Origin: Paramecium tetraurelia
Taxonomy: Eukaryota; Ciliophora; Oligohymenophorea; Peniculida; Parameciidae
Length of the DNA: 64,000 nucleotides
Direction of reading: 5' to 3'
Assembly: GCF_000165425.1 (NCBI RefSeq)
Contig: NW_001799233.1
Location: 127,256-191,255, forward strand
The position numbers and the translations under genes are program-made. The first letter of the stretch is position 1. Each line of letters opens with the position of its first letter. Under the pieces are notes generated by a model. The model made no database searches and was not told the origin of the DNA. It saw only the letters and a list, made by a program, of their open reading frames with translations. Of the stretch, positions 1-11,674 are shown piece by piece.

Positions 1-1535
1 CTGAAGTAAGTATTAAACAACTTAAAAAAATGGGTGTTTCATTCCATGTCTGTGGAACCAACAAATAACTTTGCAAATAGGATACTCTACTCCTTATTTA
101 TAAATATGTTAAAGTGAATGATTTAAAACCAGAATTCATATCCTTTTTAGTATTATTAGCATGAGTAATTTAGTTAGAAGATTAGGAAACATTAACTGAA
201 TTCCAGCAATTTAAAGAGGCTTACCAACAAAAAAAGGAAGAAGGCTTTTAAATCATAATGGACAGCGCAGAAAACCTGCAGAAGGAAACTAACCCTATAA
301 AATCAAATTCAAAGGAAAAACTCAGTATTCTAGATTAAGAACCATCGATAGAGTAATTGAAGGAAATTGAAAGTAACCAAAGTATAATTTGGAAATAAGT
401 GCAAGGTTTTTATTGGGTCAATATTAGAATTTGATAATCATCGAATTTAACATGTTTAAGGTCAGATTGTTAAGACTGTACATCCCCTTAAATGTAGTTT
501 AAATAGGGCAATTGAATTATTAACTACATAAAAACATAAGTGGGTCGAAACAATGATTGTGAGATAGATTATAAAACAAATAGAGAATAATAAATAAATA
601 GTTGCAGAGACCTACTTATGGTAAGATAAACAACTCTTTAAAAAAGTAGTCTTCTTTTCTGAAGAAACCTTGATCCTTAATGTATTCTATTATTATTACT
701 TAAGGATGATAATTTCGAAATTTAAATGAGGCCTGTTTTTGATTATCAATCTTATGAACAATATCAAAAGTGCGACGAAAAAAGTATAAAACATCAAATA
801 ATAAAGGTTAAAAATTATAAGTGACTTATGGAGTCTACAAGAATAATATCACAACCGTAACAATAATCTAAAATTTGTTTGATAAAGTATAACAACTTCA
901 ATATACTCCTGTGCTTTTAAAAGAAGTAGATTACTTTGAAAAAACAGTTCAATAGCTAAAACTTTTATAAACTGAGTGAATATTTATTATAATAAATAAC
1001 ATCATAATAATCTTCTCATCTAAAGTTTCTTAGCATATTAAATTTGCTCTTGCACTTCATCACTTGGTTTAAAGCTAAACAAAAATATTCGAAGTTCCTT
1101 TATAAATAATTAAAATAAAATAAAATGATTATCAATACTAAAGAGCCATTCGTAATTGTTAAAAATTATAGACAACGTTAATAAGAAGCGAAAAAGGAAT
1201 AAGCAAAATCAAAGTCAATACCTAAACCAAAGGAACTATCAAAAAAGATTGTGAAACCTAAAAAGGTTAATTAAACACAATAACCCACCCCACCAGTGTA
1301 ACCAATTGGCTAAAAGTTAGATCCAACTCTCTTTTCTCAACTTTTTTAATAACATTAACAACAATAACTATTGTTTTAATAATTTATCCAAAATACTTAA
1401 ATCAATTAAATCACTTTGTAAGATGATGATTTAGATTAATATTCTCCTGTATATTTGTATGGTATTCCAAAAACTCCTTAAAATATAGCCATATCAAGAG
1501 GTTCAACTAGAGATGATGATGACTTCAAAATTTGA
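1..1535 (+). CDS. Unknown protein, 5' end outside the window
   Basis: The reading frame is open from base 3 and ends at TGA 1533-1535. It needs five small introns: 150-173 (24 nt), 406-427 (22), 682-704 (23), 784-806 (23) and 926-947 (22). Their removal leaves 473 whole codons. Two introns end in AAG and one in CAG, the rest in TAG. The N-terminal part is mixed helical sequence with a Cys pair near the edge. The C-terminus is low complexity: a Lys/Pro-rich stretch, a poly-Gln tract near codon 400 and an acidic DDDD end. No domain is recognised. Without homology, the exact splice choices (especially 784-806 and 926-947) are inference. Confidence 0.55.
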
Positions 1536-2150
1536 TTATTTTACATTCATTTAGTTTAAATTAACTATTTGTTATAATTTTAAGTTAAATCCAAATGATT
1601 TTTTATTAGATGAAAGATATTTTAACAAATAAGAATTCCTTAAATAAAACTTAATCTCTCTAAGAGATTTAGTAATTTAAAATCTAATTATTTTATAGTT
1701 TAATTGAATGCATTATTAAAAAATAATGATAAACTTTGCTAATATTTTAGTTTGTTTATGTAAATTAGTATATATTTCAAGTTATTCAGAAATAACTTTG
1801 ATTTCAATTTTATATTCCTTCAAAATAATGATTGAATATTAAAAAGATAAGGAGACCTTAATAAATTATCTAAGAATTGAATTGAAATTATTGAGTTATA
1901 GTCATTAGATATATATTCTTTTTTATTTAAATTTACATTTCAGTAATTTAATATAGATTTATAATAAAGTATAAAATTCTAAATTATAGCATCATAATAT
2001 TAAGATTTAAATACTTAGATTCTTTTTATAAAGGTTTCATTCTTCATAACTTATTGTATTTCATATCCATAAAATGAAATGCAAAAAGGATGAGATGTAT
2101 ATTAGATTTCAAATTAAATCATATTTTTAATATATATTAACAAGAAATAA
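1536..2150. other. Intergenic, AT-rich
   Basis: About 615 bp of T/A-rich sequence lie between two plus-strand genes. I see no coding pattern on either strand, no tRNA-like fold and no clear repeat. Confidence 0.5.
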
Positions 2151-3179
2151 ATGCAAAATAATAATTTTAGAAGACCTTATTTTTCTGTTCATAACACCCC
2201 ATAAACATCTGGAATAACAAAAAGGTCTAGAATTGTAATTAAAAAAAATAACATAAAATTGAAGAATATTAATGTGCCTAAATTAGAAAGAAGACTTAGT
2301 GTTCCTCATAATATGAAATTTTTTTAGAGGATATATGTTCCTATACAAATGTTGAGAACTCAATAACACTAACCTAGTATTAAAGATTCCATATCTCCTT
2401 CAAGACTATCAAAAATAAGAACTGGGAGAAATACATTAAAATTTTCTGAACACATTTCTAATGAACAAAGCCCATCCGTTGTTGTTAAAAACCAAAAAGT
2501 TGAAGATTAAGTGAAAGAAGTTTAGAAAAGAAAAAGTTGTGATTGTTCTGAATGTGGTAAGCAATCATTATTCTAAAGGGACACCATGAATTATGGTGTT
2601 TAAATAAATCATATAGTGAAAGAGCAGGAGTCTGCGATTAACAAATTTAAAAGAACAATACGAAAGCAACAAACTCTGTTATTCCCTTAATTTCTCAATA
2701 CTCCAAAAAATAGTGCAAGCAACGAAAATATTGTAGAAGAGATCTAGATTCATAGAGATGAAATAATGATTAAATCATTCGCTCACAGACCAACTTTAAG
2801 TAGCTTAGTCTTTGAGGAATAAGCATCTATGAATAAATAGTCGCCTATTAATTCATAGAGAAGAACTAAACATAGCTATATTGAATCCTTTTTATTGAAG
2901 CAGCAAAAGCTAATAAATAAAGAAAAATAGTAATTCTCTAGATAAACAGGATTATTTGAATCTTTACATAAAAAGAGCAATTTTTCCAATAGAAATACTT
3001 AAATGCATACTCCAACAATACTAACTCCTAGATCTCCTGCTTCATCATTCGTTACAGGGTTTCCGTCGTAATCACCTGTGAAAAGAAATAATTAAATTAA
3101 CGTTTATTTGTAGCCTCAAAAGTCAAAATTCTTTAAAAACTAAAATAGAATTACGACTCTCCCTGAGGTGCAGTAATGA
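2151..3179 (+). CDS. Hypothetical basic, Ser/Gln-rich protein, 342 aa
   Basis: Single uninterrupted frame from ATG 2151 to TGA 3177-3179, 343 codons including stop. Many internal TAA/TAG codons read as Gln, which supports the ciliate code. The protein is rich in Lys, Arg, Ser, Asn and Gln and looks largely disordered. A short CDCSEC cluster near residue 131 is the only notable motif, and several SP pairs could be phosphosites. No membrane segment, signal peptide or known domain is visible. The start is the first ATG after an AT-rich leader. It is a real gene by length and codon pattern, but its function cannot be given. Confidence 0.6.
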
Positions 3180-3360
3180 ACGTTATTAATGATGAAAGAT
3201 TTTGTGTTTTGTTTATCCTAGATATATTATTGATTTTGTCTATTATAGTATAATTTACTCTACTTAAAGCAAAGAACTTGTTTATTATAAAATATAAAGA
3301 ATTCATTAATATAATTTATTTTTCAGTCACAGTTAAACTTTGCATTTAAACAATACACTT

Positions 3361-6290
3361 TCACTCCGTGTGCAATTAGACTTATTAAAGAGCTTTGTTA
3401 AATTTCTTTTTGCAACTATCTGGAATCCAAGTTGTGAAAAATTTAAATATATCATCTGATGTCCAACTATCTTAAACTAATTCTCCTTAATCTACTATTA
3501 TAATTCTAATTTTAATATGAATTGTTACCTATATGAATCTATATACATGACTGCCAGAATATTAAACATGAATGTATAAAATAAGAAATAAAAGATTATC
3601 ATAAACACAGTTCCTAGAGTAATATCGAATTGATAAAAGGAATATTAATCCTAACAATCAGTTAAGATCAATAATAAAGAAGTCAAGGCTCTGGTGAAAG
3701 TGCTGAAAGCAACATTATATTGGCCATACAGACTCATAGAAATCATTGTGTATCCAACTAAGACAAAAGCCAAAATGAACAAACTTGCAAATATCATTAA
3801 ATAATATTGCTCTATTGCACTAAGGGCTGCTTCAAATGATCTTAAGAAGTTAAATAGTAAAAATATTCTTAAAATCGTAAAACACAATCCAATTGTATTT
3901 GTAAACAAGGCAGAAGAATGGTGAGCTGCAAGATCTCCTAAGTCAACAAAATCCTCTTTCATAAATAATTCAGCTGCATCATAATTCATTTTATCCTACT
4001 AAAAGATTAAATCACAACTTTTAAAAGTGATATAAATTATTAAGCAGTTCAAAACAAATGTAATTGAAATAAAATATTTTAATCCTTTAACTTTTGAATC
4101 TGTTAAATATGTTTTTATTTTTATTAATTAGAAAAATAAAAAGAAAATACCTACAAAAACTTTAGCTATTGTAATTAAATAAATTATTAATCCAACTTCA
4201 AAATCGATAGGATTTTGCGGACTTTCAAGAGACTGTTATGCAATTACAGAATACGGTGCTGATAATCCCCTTCCAGCTAAATTTAAATTAAATGGAATGA
4301 TCAATGGAATATTTGGTATCAAAGCACTGTTGGTATATTCAATCAAAAACTCTAAAAATATAAAAGACCCGTCATTTCTACTCCGCACAGTCATGGTTAG
4401 AATTTATGCATTCAATCCCTCAACTAAATAATCTGGATGATTAAATAACTCTTGTATCACTTTATTTTTATATTGCAAGAGAGTTTAGTCTGATTTTTTC
4501 AGATCCAAAATATATCCTGATGAATCATAATCATCGAAAGTTCCTTTAGAAATTCTGGGAATTCCTAATTCGCTGGTAGCTTGATATGACATCCATTGTT
4601 TTGAACCGTCCCCTATTTGATCCGTTTATCTAGAAGATGACGTTACTTAGGTATAAACACAGGAGATTTAGCTTCTCCTATCATTTCTCCGAGGGTATTG
4701 ACAATCAGCCGGTTTAGTTCTTATTTATCTGATTCTAATAGCACCAATAATATCAAAGGATTGCCGAAAATTCGACTCCGGAACCATAAGCTCGTAAGGT
4801 ATGCCAGATACATTGCAATAGTAATTATAGATATCTTCAATTTTAGATATGTCTCTATATGACCCTGCTTCACCAATACTTCCAACTTTTAATAATGATT
4901 AGAGTCTTCTATAATTTGTTTAAGCATAAGGACCGTCTTCTAAATAGTAAAGGGCTAAGTAATTTAACACAAACAGCGCTGCCAATATCAGAATAACACA
5001 AAAGTTATTATCATCACAAGTCATACCTTTTTTATCTTATTTAATTTCTTTATCTATCATAACTCCTCGAGATTCAATATCCTTTTTGTCAATCATAAAC
5101 ATTTTTCTTAGTAAAGGAAACCTTTTAAAAAATGTAGCAAATTTTTTATATAGTTTTATTTTTAATCTTCTTTTTTCTTCATCTTAATCAGGATCATTTT
5201 CATCATCATCGTCATCATCGTCTTCTTCTAATTAATTATACTATTATTAATTTGATTAGTCATCACCAGCCACCTTAGATTGTTAATTAGATTATTAATT
5301 TGTTTAAGTGCCTATTTATGAACTTTACCCACCATGACTAACTCCATAACTTTTAACTTAACTCATACCTTGACTTTTACCGTCATTTTGAATTTTACCT
5401 CCAGCTTTTTTATGTGATTATTTATTTTTTTTTTTTCTCAACACAACACATAATGTATTCTTATTTGGATTAGCGATTTATTCATTTAAAAATCTTTCAA
5501 TTAAATTTGTATTTTAAACTGGCTCTAAATCATCTGTCACTATTTCAAATCTATTTGCTATTCTTTTTATATCACTCTCAGATTATCTACTTGATTAAGA
5601 GTTGTTCAATCCTGATATTGCAACTTAGCCATTGGCTTCACTAACTTTAGATTATTCTCCTCCTTCCTACTGGATTTCACTTTGTAAACCATTAGACTTT
5701 TGATTATTTTCCATATAATTAGTAGTTACTTTTGTTTCGACTAAACCCCAAAAACGAAGAGCAGCTTATTTTAAACTTTCGAAAGTTTCTAATTTTGTAT
5801 ATCGAAATGTTTGAGTCACATAATCTGGATCATCTCCTGGAACTCCAAATTCTTACTTATCTTTTGGCAAGCAAGATTTCAAACATTTTACTTATATTGC
5901 ACAAGTTGGTGGTGGAGCTTGATATTGATTATCATCATCCTTTATTTCAGCCTATTCTTGTTCCTAATTAATACAATCCTCTATATATCTAAAATATTTA
6001 TCAGTGTGATAACTAAATTTCTCTAATACTGATTTTTCCAGCATTTTTGACACTTATTAACCTTGCGGTTTTTTCTCCTAATATTCATCATCATGATATC
6101 CACTTGTGACATATTTACCTAATAGTTCAAAGTCTTTTGTCTTCTAAGTCAATTCTTTTTCTAAAAAGTTATTTCTTAATTCCTTTTATGTCAATTATTC
6201 CTCCATCTCTTCTTTCTTGCTTTTTAGTTTTAATATCTTTGCTTTTAATTATGTTATCTTTTTCTCATTATCCATAACATCATCTGCCAT
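3361..6290 (-). CDS. Polycystin-type (PKD2/TRPP) cation channel, 968 aa
   Basis: Order of parts: an N-terminal coiled coil, an acidic and Gln-rich cytosolic region, TM1 near residue 425, then a large extracellular loop with the polycystin-domain landmarks. These are an R-x-R-Q motif, a Cys pair, a G-I-P-R motif and a late FLEF-type strand. Five more membrane segments follow, with a pore-loop stretch (AFSTFTRALTSLLL) before the last one, TM6, near residue 885. This is the polycystin fold (family knowledge), and such channels carry Ca2+ and other cations, often at cilia. One 23-nt intron lies at 3506-3528, after the codons for DSY at the end of TM6. Spliced length is 969 codons. The ATG lies 25 bp from the ATG of the divergent paralogue on the other strand. 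Confidence 0.82.
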
Positions 6291-6315
6291 TTGAAAATGT
6301 AATTAATATAATAAA
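6291..6315. promoter_or_regulatory. 25-bp gap between two divergent ATGs
   Basis: Only 25 AT-rich bases separate the start codons of the two head-to-head polycystin genes. If both ATGs are used, leaders and promoter elements must be extremely short or lie inside the opposing coding sequence. No TATA-like or other element can be separated from the AT-rich background. Confidence 0.35.
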
Positions 6316-9126
6316 ATGAGAAAACGAAAATAAGAGAAATAAATTGATTAACAAATTGATCAATATCAAATTTTGAAACAGAAAATATTTGCATGTCAAG
6401 CAAAAATCTTGGAATTGGAGGAATAAATTGAAATGAAAGAAAAAAGAAATAAATTTATAGATGACGAACTCAGGTTGAAAATGAGAGATCTGAATAATGT
6501 TGAAAAAATTTTTGAAATTAATAAGGAGCTTGAAATAAACGAAATTAAATCGCAGAATAATGAATAAAAATCTAACTCCTCTACTACTATTTATAAGTAA
6601 ATGTGTTATAATTTTATTATTAGTATGTAACAACATTAGAAAGCCCTAAATTAGCAGTAATTTCTATATAAATAAAAAATTTCTTAGGAGTATTACTCAA
6701 ATTTTATGGAAAAGTATTTTTAATATTTTGACAGTTGTATTGGGCAAGAACTTATTTAAGAGAAAGAAATAGAAAATGATAATGAGAAAATATATATTTC
6801 TCCAATGGCTAAATTTCATGCTATTTAAATACAATGTTTTGTTAAATTGTTGGATCCTGAGTTGCGTACTAAGGTAAATTAGAGGACAGCAGATAATTAA
6901 GATTATGTTACGGTTACTTTTAGATATTCAAAATCGGATACTTTTGATAATTTAAAGCTTGTTTGTCTTTAATATTGGAATATAATTGAGCTTGATCATT
7001 TATATGCACCCGATACTTTTAATTTAAATTAGAATTAATATCAGACTAAAATGAGAAAATATGAATTTTTAGCTCCTGATTTCACTAAAATATCAAATAC
7101 AGAGTTAGTTGAAAGATATTGTGAAAATTTTGAGCAGAAATTTGCAAAGGAAAAATATGTTAATGCTATTCTTAAAAAAAAGGTTATAAAATTATAAGGG
7201 TATTAAGAAAAAGGAGAATATAATGCTTAAATAAATGAATCCTAAGCAGCAAGCTAATTTGTAAGTAGAACTTTCAACAATCAAACCCTTATGAATTACA
7301 CCATTTAAGCTGAGGATAGTTAATTAGCCAATTAATATTTATAAAATTCAATTTCGGGTGATTTAAGTCTAGATGATGCAAATTTTGCAATTAGCAATAT
7401 GATATTGAAAATGAAATAATCTTTGACAAAAAGTTATTATAGCTTTACTTAACGATTTCCATTACTCTAAAAAATGTTTTAAATTGATACGTTTGAATTG
7501 GATCTTCGAGACTAAAAAAATATCAAAAGAAAAGGTTTAAAAATTGATGACTATAACATTTTGGTAGTTTTATTGATTTTAATCCTATTGTTATTAAATT
7601 GCATTCAATATTCTCTCGTTCCAAATTAAGCTGTAATTTAGAGCCATATTAACTAAATAGAATCTGTACTTAAATTAGGTAAAAATTAAGAATTTATAAA
7701 TATCTCTACATTAGATGGTATTTTTACTTATTTTAATGACTTAAGTAAATTTCCCTTTTATCTATGTAATTAAAAATCTCAATTCAATTTGTACTATGAT
7801 TTAATTGGAGCAGTTAGATTTAGAAATATAAAAGTTAAAGAAAAACAATGCTTGTTTTCAGTTAGATCTGACATATCAAGTAGATTGAAATGCTTTTATG
7901 AATAATAAAATATCAATACAATTGAAACAAGAATACTGTCTTAAGGGGACAAGGACTGGATGTAGTTTAAATCAAAAAATGATATTACTATTTCAAGAGT
8001 AACGAGAGGAAAGTTTGGTGAATACGATTAAACTGGTTACATTAAAGATTTAACAAAATCAAAATAAACAATGCAGCAGTATAGAAAAGAAATCACATAT
8101 GAAATGTTCCAAAATAAAGAATATCTTAATATAAATACTTTGGCTCTTATTATCACTTTTACTATTAAAAGTAAGTTAGACTCAAGCTTTTTTTTTATTG
8201 AATTACTTTGTGAAAACACAAATCTTGGAATTCACCCAAGCTCCCCTAAAATTAAATATTTTCGATTACCCAACTTTGACAAAATAGAAGATGAAATTAA
8301 AATATTATCATATTTCAAGCTATTTTTTTCAATCTGCTTTTTGATATACATGGTATTTGTGATTATAACCTTTAGCAAGGAAATTCAAAGTATCAAATCT
8401 AATTAAACAAAATTCAAAAATATTTTCTCATACTTTATATCCCTTATTTTCCTTATGAATTTAATAGTTTTGTACACAAATTTTGTTAGTATCTCATAAG
8501 CCTTTAAATTACTGTCCGTAGAATAAATTCCCAAAAAGATGATTGAACTTGAGGATTTCGAAGACTATGGAAACCTTGCAGAAACATATTAAACTTACTT
8601 TTACTTTTTAGGCTTGTCAGTGGCTGCACTCATATTTCGAAGTATGTTATTTTTAGGAGTTTTTGAAAGTATGCTTAATTTAATAGAATCTATTTAATTC
8701 TCATATCTTTAGATTATGATCAGTTTTAAAATATTAATCCTAATACTTTTAAGTTTTTGTATGATTATGAGGTCCTTATAAGGACCTTACTCGTCAGAGT
8801 TTAGTTCCTTTGATACAGCTTTTACATCTTTACTCTAAATGGTTATGAACACTTATGATGTTCAGAAATTATTAGAGAATAATTAATTATCAACAACATT
8901 TTTTTTGATCACTTTTTATTTTTTGCTAACTTACTTTACTTTTAATATGATAATTGTTGTTTATATTGATTCTTATAGGTAAGGAAATTGAATATTTAGA
9001 CAAATTAAATTGAGAAGCAATTAAAAAATCGATAGTACTTTGAGCAGTCTGTAGTATGGAATACTGTGGCTATTTTATTGGTTTCCAAAATCAGTTTAAG
9101 ATAAGATTTTGATTTAGTATTTTTGA
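6316..9126 (+). CDS. Polycystin-type cation channel paralogue, 929 aa
   Basis: ATG 6316 to TGA 9124-9126 with one 21-nt intron at 8979-8999; spliced length 930 codons. It mirrors the neighbour on the minus strand: an N-terminal coiled coil, a cytosolic Q-rich part, TM1 near residue 415 (a run of L/I), a long extracellular loop, then five more membrane spans. A pore-loop-like segment (FDTAFTSLLQMV) precedes TM6. TM6 ends with the same IDSYR, and the intron interrupts the Arg codon exactly as in the paralogue. The extracellular loop is less motif-rich than the neighbour's, so the copies have diverged. A channel role is family inference; the C-terminal tail after TM6 is short. Confidence 0.75.
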
Positions 9127-9384
9127 ATTTATTTCTATTTAAAATTTATACCTATGAAGTTCAATTAACAATTATATACATAAGCAATTAATTGATTGGT
9201 TAGGCTAGGCTGGCTAGTAATTAAAATACATTGTTTTTTTGAGTAAATTGTGTCTTTATAGAAAATAAGAGTTTATATCCAACTCATTTAAAACTTTTGG
9301 AAATGAGAAAAGAATATTCTAAACTTAAGAAAAGAGAAATCTATAAAAGAAAAATTAATAATATGTAAAATTGACTTGTCTTAC

Positions 9385-11507
9385 TAATTTATTATTTATA
9401 TTATTCTCAAATATTCTATTTATTGAACCAATATTTTCCTTCTCCATCAAATTTGAGAATGTACTCATGGAATTTAAATAATGATTGTCTGTGTGATACT
9501 GTAAACAAAGTAATATTTAATGCTTTGGCTTTATTATACATGATAGCTTCAATGTCCATGCTAACAGAAGATGTACATTCATCTATTTAAGATATTAGTT
9601 ATAATACCTAATATAGCATATTAAGGTTTATGATAGAATAATCTTGCCATTGCAATTCGTTGTTTTTCTCCTCCACTCAAAACATCATTCCAATCATTGG
9701 CTGCATCTAAACCTCTTTCCCTATAAACAAGATATTCTAATTAAACATCCTCTAATAATTTAATCAAATCTTAATCATTTATCTTTCTTCTTAACATTTA
9801 TAATTTTGTATGAGGATAAATAATTTAATCTCTCAAAGTTCCTGGTGGCAAATAAGGTCTTTAAGGAATATAAAATAATTTATCAATTGCAGGTCTATAT
9901 AGAGTACCTCCTTAGACTGGCCATAGAGCTCCCAAAATTCTGAATAGAGATGATTTACCGCATCCATTTGGTCCACTAATGATAACATTCATTCCAGGAG
10001 TAATTTTAAATGACATCCCTTTAATAAGTGTATCCCCATTAGGAGAAATAATTGGTACATTTTCAAATTCAATAATGTCATCTGTTTAAATAATCTAATA
10101 TTAAGACATTAAGTTACTTATCCTTTATCTAATTATATTGTTTAATGCTTTCCTTAATCTATCACTACTTATCCAGTTTCATTTTCTTATTAAACTTAAG
10201 TTCGTCTATAATATCCAGAGGTTAGATCAGATAATACTTCTTTTATTTCATAAACAACCCTTGTGTATCCAGCTAATTATTATATTTCTTTGTAGCTAAC
10301 AACTAATCTACCAATTGCTTTTGCCAAATTTATCAAAAGTGAACTATTACTTACATAATCTCTTGTAATGGCACTTTTATCATTTCCAATTTTTTTCAAA
10401 TACTCTTCTCTATTAGGTCCAAATACAGGTAATCCCATAATTCCATATCCAGCCATAACTGCACCATATTTAACAAGAAGTCCATCAAAAATACCCATAA
10501 ATAATCTGAGTTTATTCACAACTATTTAATGCTTGTTTAATTGTTAATAGGATTAATTAATTTTAAGTTTTTCCCAATTTTATCCTTATAAAAATGCTAC
10601 TTCTTCTGCATGATATAACAATTGACTATGAACACTTCTGTATTCACCTTCCAATTTTTAATCAATTGCAGTTAATTTACCAAAAGCTGGGGATACTATT
10701 TTTAATAATACTCCTGAAAAGAAATACCATAAGAACACATACATAGGTCCTTAATAACCAATAGAAACAGCTAATTTTTTTGAGAACAAGAATATATCTA
10801 ACACAGGTTTAGAAAAATTAGAATATATTTGAGATAATGAATTTGCCCACTTTTCTATATCTGTAGTTAATCTCTAATCAGGATTAGTAACTCGACTATC
10901 TAAATTGGAAACTTAATAAAAAATCATATTCTTGATGTATTAATCATGGAAGTATTCAGTTAATCTCCTTCTAAATCTTAATGAAAGTGATTTGTTTAAA
11001 TATTCCAAATAACTATTAACAAAGCTTGCAGGCACAGCAACTAAACCTAATTAGACAATCTATGTATAACATTTTATTAATACTTTTTTAATAAACTTTT
11101 ACAAATCACCATTAATAATTGTTTTAACTATTCTACCATTTAATGATGAAATATAGATACTCATCATAGTACGAATAACTAAAAATACTGTTAGCACACT
11201 CAAATCCACCACTTCCATACTTTTTATTGAAGGAATAACAATTTTCAATAGATCCAAAATTCTGTTTATAAATACTTAATCAACATTCCCTTGTCCTTGT
11301 CTTCTGGGTATCTTTCTAGGAGATGATGCCTCTTTTTTCGATTTGACAATCATTAATATTAAAACTAACAATGCTCCTGAAAGTGCCTTATTTTGAAATG
11401 ATTAAGGCATAGGAATTTTGGAAAGCACATTAGGCATTAAAAATTAATTTAATTTATGATAATTATATTTAATTCGACATTATTTGACAAGTTCATTAAA
11501 TAAAATA
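9385..11507. repeat. Direct repeat copy A (ABCD gene duplication)
   Basis: About 2.12 kb is repeated at 11675-13797 with a constant offset of 2290 bp. The repeat spans the whole transporter gene plus about 20 bp past its stop and about 70 bp before its ATG. Only scattered single-base differences were seen. The boundaries are where the flanks stop matching. Confidence 0.85.
9407..11437 (-). CDS. ABC half-transporter, ABCD (peroxisomal) family, copy A, 660 aa
   Basis: Spliced frame of 661 codons from ATG 11437 to TGA 9407-9409, with introns 10095-10117 (23 nt) and 9583-9607 (25 nt). A membrane domain comes first, with the ABCD-like stretch [13 protein letters not shown] and a YKEI motif before the linker. 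The ATP-binding domain follows: Walker A GPNGCGKS, signature LSGGEKQR and Walker B AILDECTSS. The DEC-TSS form is typical of ABCD proteins. The second intron splits the Walker B Asp codon. ABCD proteins import very-long-chain acyl-CoA or related substrates into peroxisomes as dimers (family knowledge); the substrate here is unknown. It is one of two tandem copies. Confidence 0.88.
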
Positions 11508-11674
11508 ATTATCTTTCTAATACTATATTATAATATTTGTAGAGCTGTTTAATTTAAACTCAATATTTAGATAAATGTTTGATAAAGCTTGAAATATTAA
11601 TAATAAATTTTACAGAGTAAAAAAATTGATTGTAAAAAATATATTTTTATATTGAAAGATTGATTTATTTTACT

